A stretch of DNA of 64,000 bases from Fidelibacterota bacterium UBA6531 (GCA_002436185.1 DJKX01000032.1:62001-126000), one strand, 5' to 3'; positions 16,497 to 26,768 are shown, counted from the stretch's first letter. The notes: generated by a model not told the origin, from the sequence alone. Program-made: numbers and translations.

Positions 16497-17551
16497 TGTG
16501 AATCGCTTTCCTCTTTACCCGATACAAGTTCGATAATTTTATCGATTTGTTGAGATAATTCATGGGGTGGAACTGTCGTTATACTCAATTTTAATCTCAT
16601 CAGGTGAGCTTGCACAGATGTATTAAATTTTTCCATGGCAGAATCCACTAAATCCAATGCTTGTTGGCGTTCACCTTTTTCCTCCAAAACATTGGCCATA
16701 TGAGACAGCGCATCAATATTACCCGGGTTCTTATCCAGCATGCGTTTATAAAAATTTTCCACTTCACTATACCTGCCTAAATCATAAAGTGCAGTTTCAA
16801 TTTTCGAAAAGATATTTCCTGCATTTTTCGGTTCCAACAAAGCAAATTGTTCCCAATGATTGATTGCGTTGATCAAATCCCTGTCATCTGCATAATAATC
16901 TCCCAACCGGCGGTGGGTTTGGCCATAATTGGGATCAATTTCCAATGCTTTGTCAAAACATTTTTTTGCACCGGCTCGATCATCTTTACTAATCTTATCT
17001 AATCCTTCATACACTTGAAATTGTGCCAGTTTTCCCGCATTCTTTTGCTGAGTTATTTTTTGAATATTTTTAGCCAATTTGGCCGCACTGACCCAATCTC
17101 GCTCTCGTTCTGCAATTTCCAACAGAAACTCCAATGCCCAAGTATTCCTTTTTTCCAACTTGAGAATAAATTCAGCCTCCTGTTTTGATTTGATCAAATT
17201 ATTTACACTTAAATAGTCCAATGCCAGCGAACGATGAATATCAATTTTAAGTTTATCATCCAAATTCGGTCGAACGGTTAATGATTGGTGAATTTTAATG
17301 GCTTGGTGTGGATTGCCTTCCCCTCTTAATATTTCTCCCATTTGTAAATATGCATCTATATGATTGGTATCATTCTTTACAACTTCACGGAGGAGTTTTA
17401 TAGCAGTTTTGGAATCGCCACGGACAATGGCATTCAACGCATCGGTGTAGAGTGATTCGAAACGACGGGGTTTTTTAGGCCGGTAATATACAGCGGCAGC
17501 TATTCCGGCAGCTATCATAACGGTGATAGCAATTAAAAGCAGTGTATTCAA
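16493..17551 (-). CDS. Membrane-anchored TPR protein (LapB-like)
   Basis: 352 residues. One N-terminal membrane helix (residues about 3-22) is followed by a run of tetratricopeptide repeats (GDSKTAIKLLREVVKNDTNH, HIDAYLQMGEILRGEGNPHQ, ALEIDPNYGQTHRRLGDYYA, NPGNIDALSHMANVLEEKGE). The layout is that of LapB/YciM, which controls lipopolysaccharide synthesis, and a LapA-like gene sits just upstream, as in proteobacteria. The C-terminal rubredoxin-like zinc motif of LapB is missing, so the name is only by analogy. Confidence 0.75.
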   Translation of the reverse strand: MNTLLLIAITVMIAAGIAAAVYYRPKKPRRFESLYTDALNAIVRGDSKTAIKLLREVVKNDTNHIDAYLQMGEILRGEGNPHQAIKIHQSLTVRPNLDDKLKIDIHRSLALDYLSVNNLIKSKQEAEFILKLEKRNTWALEFLLEIAERERDWVSAAKLAKNIQKITQQKNAGKLAQFQVYEGLDKISKDDRAGAKKCFDKALEIDPNYGQTHRRLGDYYADDRDLINAINHWEQFALLEPKNAGNIFSKIETALYDLGRYSEVENFYKRMLDKNPGNIDALSHMANVLEEKGERQQALDLVDSAMEKFNTSVQAHLMRLKLSITTVPPHELSQQIDKIIELVSGKEESDSH

Positions 17552-17553
17552 TG

Positions 17554-17871
17554 CTACTCGTCTCCGTCATCCAGATCGTAGATCCCTTCATCAATCGCCA
17601 CATTTCGCAGATCATTTAATTCATCAGACAACCTGCGGTTTTTGGTACGCAATGAACGTAACTCTGATTTTCCAGAAAGTATATTGGCTACCGCTACACC
17701 GTAACCAATCAAAATCCCTAAAGCAAGTGCCCCAACCATAACAAATGCGATACTTACTTCTTCGTATTGAGCAAAAATCAAATTGACATTAACTAAATCC
17801 GTATTCTGCAGCAAGAATAACAGAACAAGGATCATAGCAACTAAAGTAACAAATATTTTTACAAGTTTCAT
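17554..17871 (-). CDS. LapA-domain membrane protein (DUF1049)
   Basis: 105 residues with two membrane helices joined by a short loop containing QNTDLVNVNLIFAQYEEVSI, the signature of the LapA domain; the second helix (GALALGILIGYGVAVA) carries the family's glycine pattern. A coiled coil (KSELRSLRTKNRRLSDELNDLR) and an acidic end follow. In E. coli LapA works with LapB and FtsH to set LpxC levels. Here the gene is 2 bases from the LapB-like gene and overlaps miaB by 4 bases. Confidence 0.8.
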   Translation of the reverse strand: MKLVKIFVTLVAMILVLLFLLQNTDLVNVNLIFAQYEEVSIAFVMVGALALGILIGYGVAVANILSGKSELRSLRTKNRRLSDELNDLRNVAIDEGIYDLDDGDE

Positions 17872-19196
17872 AGTGCGTGCGCTTCTTCTTTGTGTATCAA
17901 ATCTCCATGTAAACTAACGCCTTTTGCCGCTGTAATCAATACCTGAACGAAGTCTTTTATTTTGGCATTTCCTTTTTCGAAAATCACCCATTTATTTGAA
18001 TCTGTTCGTCCAGCCCAATGTGTTGGAGATTTTTTGCTTTCCTTTTCAACCAAGACTGTTTCTACATTTCCAACATTTTCTCTGTTTCTTTCTAATGTAT
18101 GTTGCTTCTGTAATTCAATAATGCATTGTAAACGATCTTTCTTAATTTTTTCAGAAATATGCTCACTGAATTCAGATGCTTTTGTACCAGGGCGTAATGA
18201 ATATTTAAATGTAAATGCAGAATCAAATTTCACTTTTTTCATTACATCGAGAGTTTCTTTAAACTCGTCATCTGTTTCACCGGGGAATCCCACTATGATG
18301 TCTGTACTGATTCCCACATTAGGAAGTATGTCACGAATATAATCAACCAGGCCAATAAAATGTTCTTTTGTATATGTTCGATTCATTCGCTGAAGGATGC
18401 GATTATTACCGGCTTGCAGTGGTAAATGGATATAATTGCAAATACTGTCATGAGCAGACATCACATCTAAAAGTTCTGAATTAATATCTTGCGGATGGGG
18501 TGATGTATAGCGAATTCGTTTCACACCTTTTACATCTGCCACAGCTTCCAGTAATTCGGCAAAACCTTCGTTTTCATGCTTATACGAATTTACATTTTGG
18601 CCAAGAAGAGTCATTTCAACAAACCCATCTGCGACAGCTTGCTCCGTTTCTGCAACAATGCTGGTAATACTTCTACTCCGTTCTCGGCCGCGAGTGAAAG
18701 GGACTATACAAAATGTGCAAAACTTATCGCAACCACGCATGATGGAAATCCAGGCATTGATTCCTTCGTTCCGACTGGGAAAAAGATCGCCGTACACTTC
18801 ATAACGGGAGAGTTTTGTATCTACAATACTCTTTTGGTGAACAATTTTGCGATTCAGGATTTCTGGCAATTTTCGATAGGAATCCGGACCGAGAACGATA
18901 TCCACATAAGGCCTACTTTCCAAAATATCATCTTTCAAATTTTGAGCCATACAACCCAATACTCCGATAATCATTTCAGGCTTATGCTTTTTAATAAGAT
19001 TATATCTACCTAACTGTGAATGTACTTTTTCTTCAGCGTGTTCACGAATGGCGCACGTATTTACAAAAACTACATCAGCGTTATTAATATCATCGGCAGA
19101 TTTAAATCCTTCTTTTTGGAGTAATCCCTCTACCAATTCAGAATCGGCTATATTCATTTGACAGCCGAATGTTTCGATAAAGTAGGATTTATGCAT
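17868..19196 (-). CDS. miaB: tRNA-2-methylthio-N6-dimethylallyladenosine synthase MiaB
   Basis: 442 residues with the three parts of methylthiotransferases: an N-terminal domain with cluster cysteines (C12 in FGCQMN, one in VNTCAIREHAE, one in LGCMAQ), a radical-SAM domain with CDKFCTFC, and a TRAM domain from about residue 375. The enzyme adds a methylthio group to i6A37 of tRNAs that read UNN codons. The FGCQMN start and RGRERSRS segment favour MiaB over RimO or MtaB. Confidence 0.93.
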   Translation of the reverse strand: MHKSYFIETFGCQMNIADSELVEGLLQKEGFKSADDINNADVVFVNTCAIREHAEEKVHSQLGRYNLIKKHKPEMIIGVLGCMAQNLKDDILESRPYVDIVLGPDSYRKLPEILNRKIVHQKSIVDTKLSRYEVYGDLFPSRNEGINAWISIMRGCDKFCTFCIVPFTRGRERSRSITSIVAETEQAVADGFVEMTLLGQNVNSYKHENEGFAELLEAVADVKGVKRIRYTSPHPQDINSELLDVMSAHDSICNYIHLPLQAGNNRILQRMNRTYTKEHFIGLVDYIRDILPNVGISTDIIVGFPGETDDEFKETLDVMKKVKFDSAFTFKYSLRPGTKASEFSEHISEKIKKDRLQCIIELQKQHTLERNRENVGNVETVLVEKESKKSPTHWAGRTDSNKWVIFEKGNAKIKDFVQVLITAAKGVSLHGDLIHKEEAHAL

Positions 19197-19231
19197 GTGT
19201 AGAAAAAACTGAAGTTTGAGAATAAATCAGC

Positions 19232-20158
19232 TTACTGCAGATAACCACTGAAAAAGTAATCCAGGGGATTCTGTGGTGTGCCATAATGATGGACTTCATA
19301 ATGTAAGTGTGGTGCTGTGGAACGACCAGTGTTTCCGGATCTACCAATAATATCTCCTCGTTTCACCTTTTGACCTTTTTCTACATTATAACTAGAAAGG
19401 TGACCAAAAAGTGTTGTATATCCATAACCATGATCGATCTTAATGACTTTACCATAACCCCCTCGATAACGGGCTTCTTTAATTGTACCATTAGCCGGAG
19501 CTAATACAATATTTCCTGAATTTACAGTTATGTCCTGGCCATAATGAAAACGAACTTTGCCGTTTAAGGGATCTTTGCGGTATCCAAAATTGGAATTCAA
19601 GTAACCACCTTCTATGGGTCTTATAGATGGAATGGCGTGCATCATGTCTACATCTTCTGTGACTTTTCTATAAATATCGCTGTAACTGGATAATTCAAGT
19701 TTTACTTTCCTTGATAAACTTTGGACATCCATCTCTAATGATTTGATGCGGTCCGTTAGACCATCGTCAATACGAGTATTTTCTGCCAGGCGTACACCTC
19801 CAATACCTAACTTGCGGATATCTTTATCGATTTGGGGTAAATCAGCGTACGTACGCAATGCTTTATCTTTTTCTTCAATAGATTTCACATTATCTATCAT
19901 AGCAGTAAGTTCATCTTGGAGGTTTTCCAAGGTTAAAGATAACATCGAATAATTTTGCTTAACCTTGGCAATTTTTGATTTATAAAGTATATCTGTTAAT
20001 GAGTCTGCGCTAACAAAGAAAATGGCGGCTAAACCAACGATGGCCATGGCTGAAAATGTGAATAATCGCCGACGTGACAAATTGCTTTGTCGGACACCAT
20101 GGTCATCTTGCGAAATAATTATATAGTGTTTTTGAATTGTTTTTTTGCGGCCAAACAT
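19232..20158 (-). CDS. Membrane-anchored M23 peptidase
   Basis: 308 residues. A short basic N-terminus, one membrane helix (about 31-50) and a coiled coil (KQNYSMLSLTLENLQDELTA ..) lead to a C-terminal LytM/M23 domain with GYRKDPLNGKVRFHYGQDI (zinc histidine and aspartate region) and HLHYEVH (catalytic HxH). Since these motifs are complete, it should be an active peptidoglycan endopeptidase rather than an EnvC-type activator. It is probably involved in growth or division of the wall. Confidence 0.88.
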   Translation of the reverse strand: MFGRKKTIQKHYIIISQDDHGVRQSNLSRRRLFTFSAMAIVGLAAIFFVSADSLTDILYKSKIAKVKQNYSMLSLTLENLQDELTAMIDNVKSIEEKDKALRTYADLPQIDKDIRKLGIGGVRLAENTRIDDGLTDRIKSLEMDVQSLSRKVKLELSSYSDIYRKVTEDVDMMHAIPSIRPIEGGYLNSNFGYRKDPLNGKVRFHYGQDITVNSGNIVLAPANGTIKEARYRGGYGKVIKIDHGYGYTTLFGHLSSYNVEKGQKVKRGDIIGRSGNTGRSTAPHLHYEVHHYGTPQNPLDYFFSGYLQ

Positions 20159-20218
20159 GGCTAATCGTATTTTATTAATATCTGGATTTTAAGATTTTGT
20201 ACCTATATAAACCAAATG

Positions 20219-21058
20219 CTAACCTATGTATAATTTTAACAATTGCGATTTAGTGGATTTCCGCAAGCGCTGCAAAGCTCGTTCTTTGATTTGCCGCACT
20301 CGTTCGCTGGAAAGGTTCAGTATTTTACCAATTTGCTCCAATGTTTTAGGATCATCTTCCCCCAATCCATAATATTCAGTCAAAACTTGTTTTTCTCGTT
20401 CTTTTAATTTCTTCACAAGGTTGCTGATCTCTTTTTTCAGTGAATCCTGCATTAACTGCATTTCAGGACGCGGATCACTCGAGATCAAATATTCAATCAG
20501 GGGGCGATCCGCTTCACTACTGTCCTCTAGTGATACAGGACCGGAATATGCCTGTACGAGGTCTTCAATCCATTTAATGGTTGTATCGGAAATTTCTGCC
20601 AATTCTTCCGTCGTTGGCTCCCGTTCAAATTCCTGTTCGAGTTTCAATGATTCGCGGTATAATTTCCCCATAGATTCCGTAACGTGGGATGGTAGCCGTA
20701 CTACACGGCCTGTTTTCTGGATGGCGGTACGGATGCGCTGTGTAATCCACCAAACAGCATAAGAAATAAATTTAAATCCCCGCGATTCATCAAATGTATT
20801 TACAGCTCTGATAAGCCCCAGGTTGCCTTCATTTATCAGGTCTTCAAAAGGCACACCCTGTCCCTGGAATTTCTTAGCCATGGCAACGACAAATCGCAAA
20901 TTATGGGTAACCAGTTTTTGAAAAGCATCTGTATCCCCGGCTTTGGCTTTTTGTGCTAGAACAACTTCTTCCTGCGGAGAAAGTGGTTCAAGTTTTTTTA
21001 TTTCTTTTAAATAAAGATCAAGAGCTTTGCGCCCTTGGGGAGGCGTTGGTTTTGTCAA
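20219..21058 (-). CDS. Sigma-70 family RNA polymerase sigma factor (primary type)
   Basis: 279 residues with regions 1.2 (ALDLYLKEIKKLEPLSPQEE), 2 (NLRFVVAMAKKFQGQGVPFE, INEGNLGLIRAVNTFDESRG, FKFISYAVWWITQRIRTAI), 3 and 4 (EREKQVLTEYYGLGEDDPKT, LEQIGKILNLSSERVRQIKE). Region 1.1 is absent. Primary sigma factors of Bacteroidetes and relatives also lack region 1.1 and are about this size, so this is probably the housekeeping sigma, although a group 2 sigma is possible. The coiled-coil gene overlaps its start by 4 bases. Confidence 0.88.
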   Translation of the reverse strand: MTKPTPPQGRKALDLYLKEIKKLEPLSPQEEVVLAQKAKAGDTDAFQKLVTHNLRFVVAMAKKFQGQGVPFEDLINEGNLGLIRAVNTFDESRGFKFISYAVWWITQRIRTAIQKTGRVVRLPSHVTESMGKLYRESLKLEQEFEREPTTEELAEISDTTIKWIEDLVQAYSGPVSLEDSSEADRPLIEYLISSDPRPEMQLMQDSLKKEISNLVKKLKEREKQVLTEYYGLGEDDPKTLEQIGKILNLSSERVRQIKERALQRLRKSTKSQLLKLYIG

Positions 21059-21516
21059 GACGGAGGATTATCCGGATCAGGCACTTCTCCTTGAGTTGCC
21101 TCATCTTCCTCTACAGTCTCTTCTTTGATGCTTTCAGCTTCTACGTTCTGTTCTGCGGAAGTAATATCACTTTCCTGAAGACCAAACTCATCTTTTACTT
21201 TTTGAATTTCAGCTTCTTTTTCGGTGATTTTATCCTGGAAATCTTCTATTTTTTGGAGGGAGTTATAAAATTCCTTATTACCGGTAAAGTTAACCATATT
21301 CTCTTCCTTGGCGTGGTAAGCAACTAGTCTGCCAAGATTTTCATACGTTTTGGCTAAATCTCTCTGTAGTTGGTGAATTTCAATTTTGATCTTGCTGATT
21401 TTAGTCAGTTCTTCCGTTTTGGCTACAGCAATTTTGCTAACCTCCTCTGCTTTTTCTACAGCAACGGAGCTCCAGTCTTTCATGTTTTTTTTCAGGTCAT
21501 CCCAAAGATTATTCAT
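21055..21516 (-). CDS. Coiled-coil protein of unknown function
   Basis: 153 residues, almost all predicted alpha helix: an N-terminal amphipathic part (MNNLWDDLKKNMKDWSSVAV), a heptad-rich stretch (AEEVSKIAVAKTEELTKISK), a middle helix pair, and an acidic, disordered end with many E and D. There is no signal peptide or membrane segment. The overlap with the sigma gene by 4 bases suggests joint translation. I do not recognise a named family. Confidence 0.7.
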   Translation of the reverse strand: MNNLWDDLKKNMKDWSSVAVEKAEEVSKIAVAKTEELTKISKIKIEIHQLQRDLAKTYENLGRLVAYHAKEENMVNFTGNKEFYNSLQKIEDFQDKITEKEAEIQKVKDEFGLQESDITSAEQNVEAESIKEETVEEDEATQGEVPDPDNPPS

Positions 21517-21569
21517 TTATTTCCTCGCATTCCAAAAACGAATTTAGAAGTCTATGAAGCGCTATGCAA

Positions 21570-21737
21570 TCAAATGCTTTTCTTAATTACACTATTAACA
21601 GCATAAAAAATGCCCGCCCCAACAATCAAAGCATTTAATTCCAGCATTACATTGTTATCCCTTATACCAATGTAGAGCCCTGATAGAATAATGATCATGG
21701 CAAATAATTGAATACTTCTAAGCAGGGCGAACTTCAT
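21570..21737 (-). CDS. Small two-helix membrane protein (55 residues)
   Basis: A 55-codon reading frame starting with MKFALLRSIQLFAMIIILSG and ending VNSVIKKSI. It contains two hydrophobic helices (about residues 6-22 and 33-49) with a short charged loop (GIRDNN) between. The start lies 20 bases inside the end of the FAD oxidoreductase gene and the frame fills nearly all of the gap to the coiled-coil gene, which supports a real gene despite its size. Function unknown. Confidence 0.6.
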   Translation of the reverse strand: MKFALLRSIQLFAMIIILSGLYIGIRDNNVMLELNALIVGAGIFYAVNSVIKKSI

Positions 21738-22803
21738 ACCGCTCTCTAAATCTTATCCAACGCAGAATCTTCTTAAAGTTCCATTTATATGCCTGTGTCA
21801 ATAATTCAAGTGGTTCATCCGCAGTTGCAAACGAATCAGCCATCATTGCCAATTGATTAGTATTGAGTTTTTCATAAATAAAACGGTTTATAAATGATAA
21901 ATTTCTTTTCCAATTCAAATCCCTCATGATTGTTTTAGTTAATTTAATTTCACCTGTTATCTGGTAAGCAGCAGCCAATCCAGAACGCATGGCCATTCGC
22001 ATTCCAAATCCAAATAAATAATCCTGAAATCCTCCTGCTTCTCCAATTCGAAATGGTCTTTTAAAAGTCCTCATATTGTTAATTGAAAAACTTCCCCTGC
22101 TACCAAACATATTCTCTTTCGGTATCGAAATCTCTTTAGAATTAAAATAATCTATCGAATTTTGTAAAGGATCCATATTCTCATTTTTTACTTTTTTATA
22201 CGCCGTTGCCAACGTGGCTTGGCCATCCATTATTATTAAATATGCATACCCTTTTGGTGCGAACTTTTTCCCCAATAATAAATGAACCTGGTTCTTTAAT
22301 GTCGTTTTAAAATTAACTCCTTTAATATATGCAGCTACTTTTGATGGCCCAGTGCTGTCAATATCGAAATTATCAGGTGCCGGAGTGTCAAATTTGAAAT
22401 CAACTCCTGCATTTTTGCATTGTTCATAAAAGTGTTGATCTAGACTATCCTGTTCACTTCCACGCTTTACCATGTAAAAAAACGGTTGGGGTGATTTCAC
22501 CAAAGATGATGCTCTATTTTCCAAATGAACTGTGAATTGATGAATCGGAATAGCAGGTAAATTTTTGAAATTTAATCCATGTGAAGTAAAAAAATCCTCC
22601 ATTGAACTGTTGAAAATCCAATTATCCAATCCTTCATAATCCCCGTGGCGGCTCCCTCCTGCCGTGGATTGTTTTTCAAATACAACAACATTATATCCGG
22701 CTTTTTTAATATTAATTGCTGCCGACATACCCGCAATACCGGCACCTGCTATTTTGATTATTTTACTTTTTGAGTTTGATGAAAAAGAATGCAAGATTAG
22801 CAA
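21718..22803 (-). CDS. FAD-dependent oxidoreductase (geranylgeranyl-reductase-like)
   Basis: 361 residues. The N-terminal dinucleotide-binding motif is IIKIAGAGIAGMSAAINIKK (about 15-34), ending with the acidic E of VVFEKQ. A later segment, FRIGEAGGFQDYLFGFGMRM, matches the second FAD contact (GDAAG-like) of the geranylgeranyl reductase/PHBH group. The substrate is unknown; relatives reduce isoprenoid chains or oxidise aromatic rings. It overlaps serA by 7 bases. Confidence 0.8.
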   Translation of the reverse strand: MLILHSFSSNSKSKIIKIAGAGIAGMSAAINIKKAGYNVVVFEKQSTAGGSRHGDYEGLDNWIFNSSMEDFFTSHGLNFKNLPAIPIHQFTVHLENRASSLVKSPQPFFYMVKRGSEQDSLDQHFYEQCKNAGVDFKFDTPAPDNFDIDSTGPSKVAAYIKGVNFKTTLKNQVHLLLGKKFAPKGYAYLIIMDGQATLATAYKKVKNENMDPLQNSIDYFNSKEISIPKENMFGSRGSFSINNMRTFKRPFRIGEAGGFQDYLFGFGMRMAMRSGLAAAYQITGEIKLTKTIMRDLNWKRNLSFINRFIYEKLNTNQLAMMADSFATADEPLELLTQAYKWNFKKILRWIRFRERYEVRPA

Positions 22804-24371
22804 TTAATTTGCTGTATGGAAATAATTTCCTGCATGTCCGCTAGTTCAGTCAGTATTTTTTCCGGTACTTCATTATCTACACGAATGACAGCAAATGCTT
22901 CTCCATCTACAGCATCACGGCTTAATATATATGCTCCAATATTAATTTGAGATGAGCCCAAAGCAGTACCCACTTTTCCAACCACACCGGGAACATCCTT
23001 ATTGTGGACAAAAAGTAACGTACCTCGGGGAGTGATATCCATTTCATAGCCAAGGATTTTTACTAAACGGAGTCTCTTATTTTCAAATATGCTCCCATTA
23101 ATTTGATTACTACCATTTTCACCGGTAACTTGTGTACGAATAAGGTTTTCATAAGAACCACAATTCGATGAATAACTGTATTCAATTTTTATGCCTAAAT
23201 CTAATGCGAGACTTTCAGCATTTACATAATTGACGCGATCAGGAATGCGCGAGGATAAAAGGCCTTTCAAAAATGCCAACATAGCCGGTTTAGTTTCCTC
23301 CATGGATCCGGCACATTCAATATGAACCTTTTGGATAACACCCGTTTCTAACTGGCTTTGAAGTTTGCCCATGGCTTCTGATAAGTCCAAGTTGGGCTGT
23401 ATCTCTTTCAATTTTGCCAGATCAGAAATGGGCATATTAATTGCATTTGCTAATTTTTCGTGGAGTAAATAATCTCGAACCTGTTCACAGACTGCCAAAC
23501 TCACACCCTCTTTCGCTTCCGCTGTTGAGGCTCCTAAATGGGGAGTCATCACAATGTTTTTCGCTTTTACCAATGGATTGTTCTCCCCAATGGGTTCCGA
23601 TGTAAACACATCGATGGCAGCGCCGGCAATTTTATCTTCATTCAACGCCTTTGCCAAATCAGCTTCATTAATAATTCCACCTCGAGCCACATTAATGATT
23701 CGAGCCGAATCTTTCATCCGGCAAAGGCGATCAAAATCAAATAAGTCCTTTGTGGAATCAATGAAGGGGACATGGAGCGTGATATAATCCGATTCAGATG
23801 TAAGTGTGTCGAGATCAACAACGCGTACTTCTTCTTCATCAAACATGTCTTGACTGACGTATGGATCGAAGCCCAGAATATTCATATTGAATGATCGGCT
23901 GCGCTGGATGACTTCCCTGCCGATTTTTCCTAATCCAACAACACCCAGAGTTTTATTGCGTAATTCCGTACCCACCAATGCATTACGGTTCCACTGACCT
24001 TTTATGATACCACCATGACCCAACGGAATATTTCGAGACAAAGCCAGCATCATGGCTACTGTATGCTCTGCAGCGGAAATCGTATTTACATCCGGAGTAT
24101 TCATGACTACGATACCTTTTCGTGTTGCGGCGGTAATGTCAATATTATCTGTGCCAACACCTGCTCGGCCAATCACCTGCAAATTATCAGCACTGTTAAT
24201 CATATTTGCCGTTGCCTGTGTGCCGCTGCGGACAACCCAGCCATGGACATCTTTACATGCGTCCGCTTTTTCATCATCCGATGCATCCGGAAGATAAACT
24301 ACGTCGAAATCGGCCTCTTTTAGGATAGCCATTCCTGCTTTGGTAATAGGATCAGATACGAGAACTTTCAT
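22797..24371 (-). CDS. serA: D-3-phosphoglycerate dehydrogenase
   Basis: 524 residues, the long form of the enzyme that starts serine synthesis by oxidising 3-phosphoglycerate. The NAD motif is GVVGLGKIGREVIQRSRSF. The catalytic arginine is in NVARGGIINE, the glutamate in the later DVFTSEP, and the histidine in TPHLGASTAEA. An intervening domain and a C-terminal ACT domain (PGVVGKVGTALGSSQINIGA), used for feedback control by serine, follow. It lies 6 bases after aconitase. Confidence 0.95.
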   Translation of the reverse strand: MKVLVSDPITKAGMAILKEADFDVVYLPDASDDEKADACKDVHGWVVRSGTQATANMINSADNLQVIGRAGVGTDNIDITAATRKGIVVMNTPDVNTISAAEHTVAMMLALSRNIPLGHGGIIKGQWNRNALVGTELRNKTLGVVGLGKIGREVIQRSRSFNMNILGFDPYVSQDMFDEEEVRVVDLDTLTSESDYITLHVPFIDSTKDLFDFDRLCRMKDSARIINVARGGIINEADLAKALNEDKIAGAAIDVFTSEPIGENNPLVKAKNIVMTPHLGASTAEAKEGVSLAVCEQVRDYLLHEKLANAINMPISDLAKLKEIQPNLDLSEAMGKLQSQLETGVIQKVHIECAGSMEETKPAMLAFLKGLLSSRIPDRVNYVNAESLALDLGIKIEYSYSSNCGSYENLIRTQVTGENGSNQINGSIFENKRLRLVKILGYEMDITPRGTLLFVHNKDVPGVVGKVGTALGSSQINIGAYILSRDAVDGEAFAVIRVDNEVPEKILTELADMQEIISIQQINC

Positions 24372-24377
24372 TGTTTA

Positions 24378-26636
24378 TTAGCTTTGTTGTGAACGAATCA
24401 GGTTAAGGGCTGAACCGGCTCTAAACCAGTCGATCTGAGTTTGATTAAATGTGTGATTACATACAATTTTATCCGTCGAACCATGTTCATGTGTTAGATT
24501 TAACGTTAAGGATTTTCCTGGCGAAAACTGATCCAAATCGACAAAATCAATTGTATCATTTTCTTGAATTTTATCATAGTCTGCTTTATGAGCAAATGTG
24601 AGAGCAAGCATGCCTTGTTTCTTTAAATTGGTTTCGTGGATTCTGGCAAATGATCTTACCAACACTGCTCGGACACCTAAATGACGTGGCTCCATGGCTG
24701 CGTGTTCACGAGACGAACCTTCTCCATAATTTTCATCCCCCACAACGAGAGTAGAAACACCGGCTGCTTTGTAAGCTCTTTGCACATCGGGAACGGATGC
24801 ATAGTCTGCTGTTAATTGATTCTTTACACTATTTGTTTTATCAGTAAAATAATTAACAGCGCCGGTTAGCATATTGTTGGAAATATTGTCCAGATGACCG
24901 CGAAATCGCAACCAGGGTCCGGCCATGGAAATATGATCCGTCGTACATTTCCCTTTCGCTTTGATCAACAATTTCATACCTGTAATATTATCACCATTCC
25001 ATGGTTCAAACGGTGATAATAATTCCAATCGTTCAGAATCCGGATTGATATGAATTTCAATTCCCATTGCATTTTCAGCTGGTTGCTGATAGCCAAGGTC
25101 TTCAACAGTAAATCCATTTTTAGGAAGATCATCCCCCACAGGAGGATCCAATTTCACTTCATCCCCATTTTCATTTATCAATGAATCATTTATTGGATTG
25201 AACGTGAGATCGCCGGAAATAGCCAAAGCAGTAACCAATTCTGGGGAACCTACAAAGGCATGTGTATTCGGATTCCCATCTGCTCGTTTTGCAAAATTGC
25301 GATTAAAAGAATGAACAATGGTATTTTTTTCTTCTTTTTCAGTACCGGCTCTGGCCCATTGACCAATACACGGTCCGCAGGCATTTGCAAACACATGAGC
25401 ACCCAAATCTTTAAATGTTTCAATAAATCCATCTCGTTCAATTGTATAGCGAACCAGTTCTGATCCCGGTGTAACGGTGAAATCAGCTTTTGTTTTTAGC
25501 CCTTTATCTACAGCCTGTTTTGCAATAGATGCTGATCGTGAAATATCTTCATATGATGAGTTTGTGCATGAACCAATTAATCCAACTTTTACATCCGTTG
25601 GCCAGTCATTTTCTTTTGCAGCATTGGCCATTGCAGAAATCGGCGTTGCTTTATCCGGCGTGAAAGGACCATTCAAATGAGGCTCCAATTTTGACAGATT
25701 AATTTCAATTACTTGATCATAATATTCATCCGGATTTTCTAAAACAGCTTCATCAGCCCGGAGGTGTTCGGCCACTTCATCTGCCAATTTTGCCACATCT
25801 TCACGTCCGGTGGCCGATAAATATTTTGCCATTTGTTCACTGTAAGCAAAGATAGATGTGGTGGCGCCGATTTCTGCGCCCATATTGCAAATGGTGCCCT
25901 TACCCGTACAGGACAAATTATCCGCTCCCGGGCCGAAATATTCGACGATGGCGCCCGTGCCGCCTTTCACTGTCAAGATACCGGCTACTTTTAAAATAAC
26001 ATCCTTCGCAGAAGTCCAGCCGCTCAATTCACCGGTGAGTTTGATGCCGATAAATTTGGGAAATTTCAATTCCCACGGCATTCCGGCCATGACGTCCACA
26101 GCATCTGCACCGCCCACGCCGATGGCAATCATTCCCAGTCCGCCAGCATTCACTGTATGACTATCAGTACCGATCATCATACCACCGGGAAATGCATAGT
26201 TTTCCAAAACAACTTGATGGATAATGCCCGCGCCCGGTTTCCAAAAACCAATGCCGTATTTATTGGAAACAGCTTCTAAAAAATCATATACTTCACCATT
26301 AATATCCTTGGCAATTGACAAATCCTGATCGGCACTCACTTTTGCTTGTATTAAGTGATCACAATGAACTGTGGATGGAACAGCTGTTTGTTCTTTCCCG
26401 GCCATCATAAACTGCAATAATGCCATCTGGGCAGTTGCATCCTGCATGGCTACGCGGTCCGGTGCAAAATCGACGTAGGATTTACCACGCTCAAATTTTT
26501 CAAGTTTGTCGTTAAATAGATGAGAATAGAGGATTTTTTCTGATAACGTTAATTGACGGCCGACAATTTCTCGGGCAGTACTCACTCGATCAGCTAAAGA
26601 ACCATAAACACTTTTAATCATTTCCAGGTCAAACAC
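24378..26636 (-). CDS. Aconitate hydratase (mitochondrial type)
   Basis: 752 residues. It interconverts citrate and isocitrate in the tricarboxylic acid cycle. The cluster cysteines are in [13 protein letters not shown] and in [11 protein letters not shown]; the [23 protein letters not shown] and [17 protein letters not shown] (swivel domain) segments are typical. The length and motifs match the mitochondrial-type aconitases rather than AcnA of 890 residues or AcnB. Gene order with serA links two central metabolic genes in one transcript. Confidence 0.93.
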   Translation of the reverse strand: MFDLEMIKSVYGSLADRVSTAREIVGRQLTLSEKILYSHLFNDKLEKFERGKSYVDFAPDRVAMQDATAQMALLQFMMAGKEQTAVPSTVHCDHLIQAKVSADQDLSIAKDINGEVYDFLEAVSNKYGIGFWKPGAGIIHQVVLENYAFPGGMMIGTDSHTVNAGGLGMIAIGVGGADAVDVMAGMPWELKFPKFIGIKLTGELSGWTSAKDVILKVAGILTVKGGTGAIVEYFGPGADNLSCTGKGTICNMGAEIGATTSIFAYSEQMAKYLSATGREDVAKLADEVAEHLRADEAVLENPDEYYDQVIEINLSKLEPHLNGPFTPDKATPISAMANAAKENDWPTDVKVGLIGSCTNSSYEDISRSASIAKQAVDKGLKTKADFTVTPGSELVRYTIERDGFIETFKDLGAHVFANACGPCIGQWARAGTEKEEKNTIVHSFNRNFAKRADGNPNTHAFVGSPELVTALAISGDLTFNPINDSLINENGDEVKLDPPVGDDLPKNGFTVEDLGYQQPAENAMGIEIHINPDSERLELLSPFEPWNGDNITGMKLLIKAKGKCTTDHISMAGPWLRFRGHLDNISNNMLTGAVNYFTDKTNSVKNQLTADYASVPDVQRAYKAAGVSTLVVGDENYGEGSSREHAAMEPRHLGVRAVLVRSFARIHETNLKKQGMLALTFAHKADYDKIQENDTIDFVDLDQFSPGKSLTLNLTHEHGSTDKIVCNHTFNQTQIDWFRAGSALNLIRSQQS

Positions 26637-26768
26637 ACGATTTTCCTACTTTATATAATTGAATTGGAACAGAATTTGATCTTTCACGTACGAATTCTGT
26701 GTATAAACTTACACATTTCATCAATCATTATTCAATTTCAATACACAACAAACTCAGTAAATTTAGCC

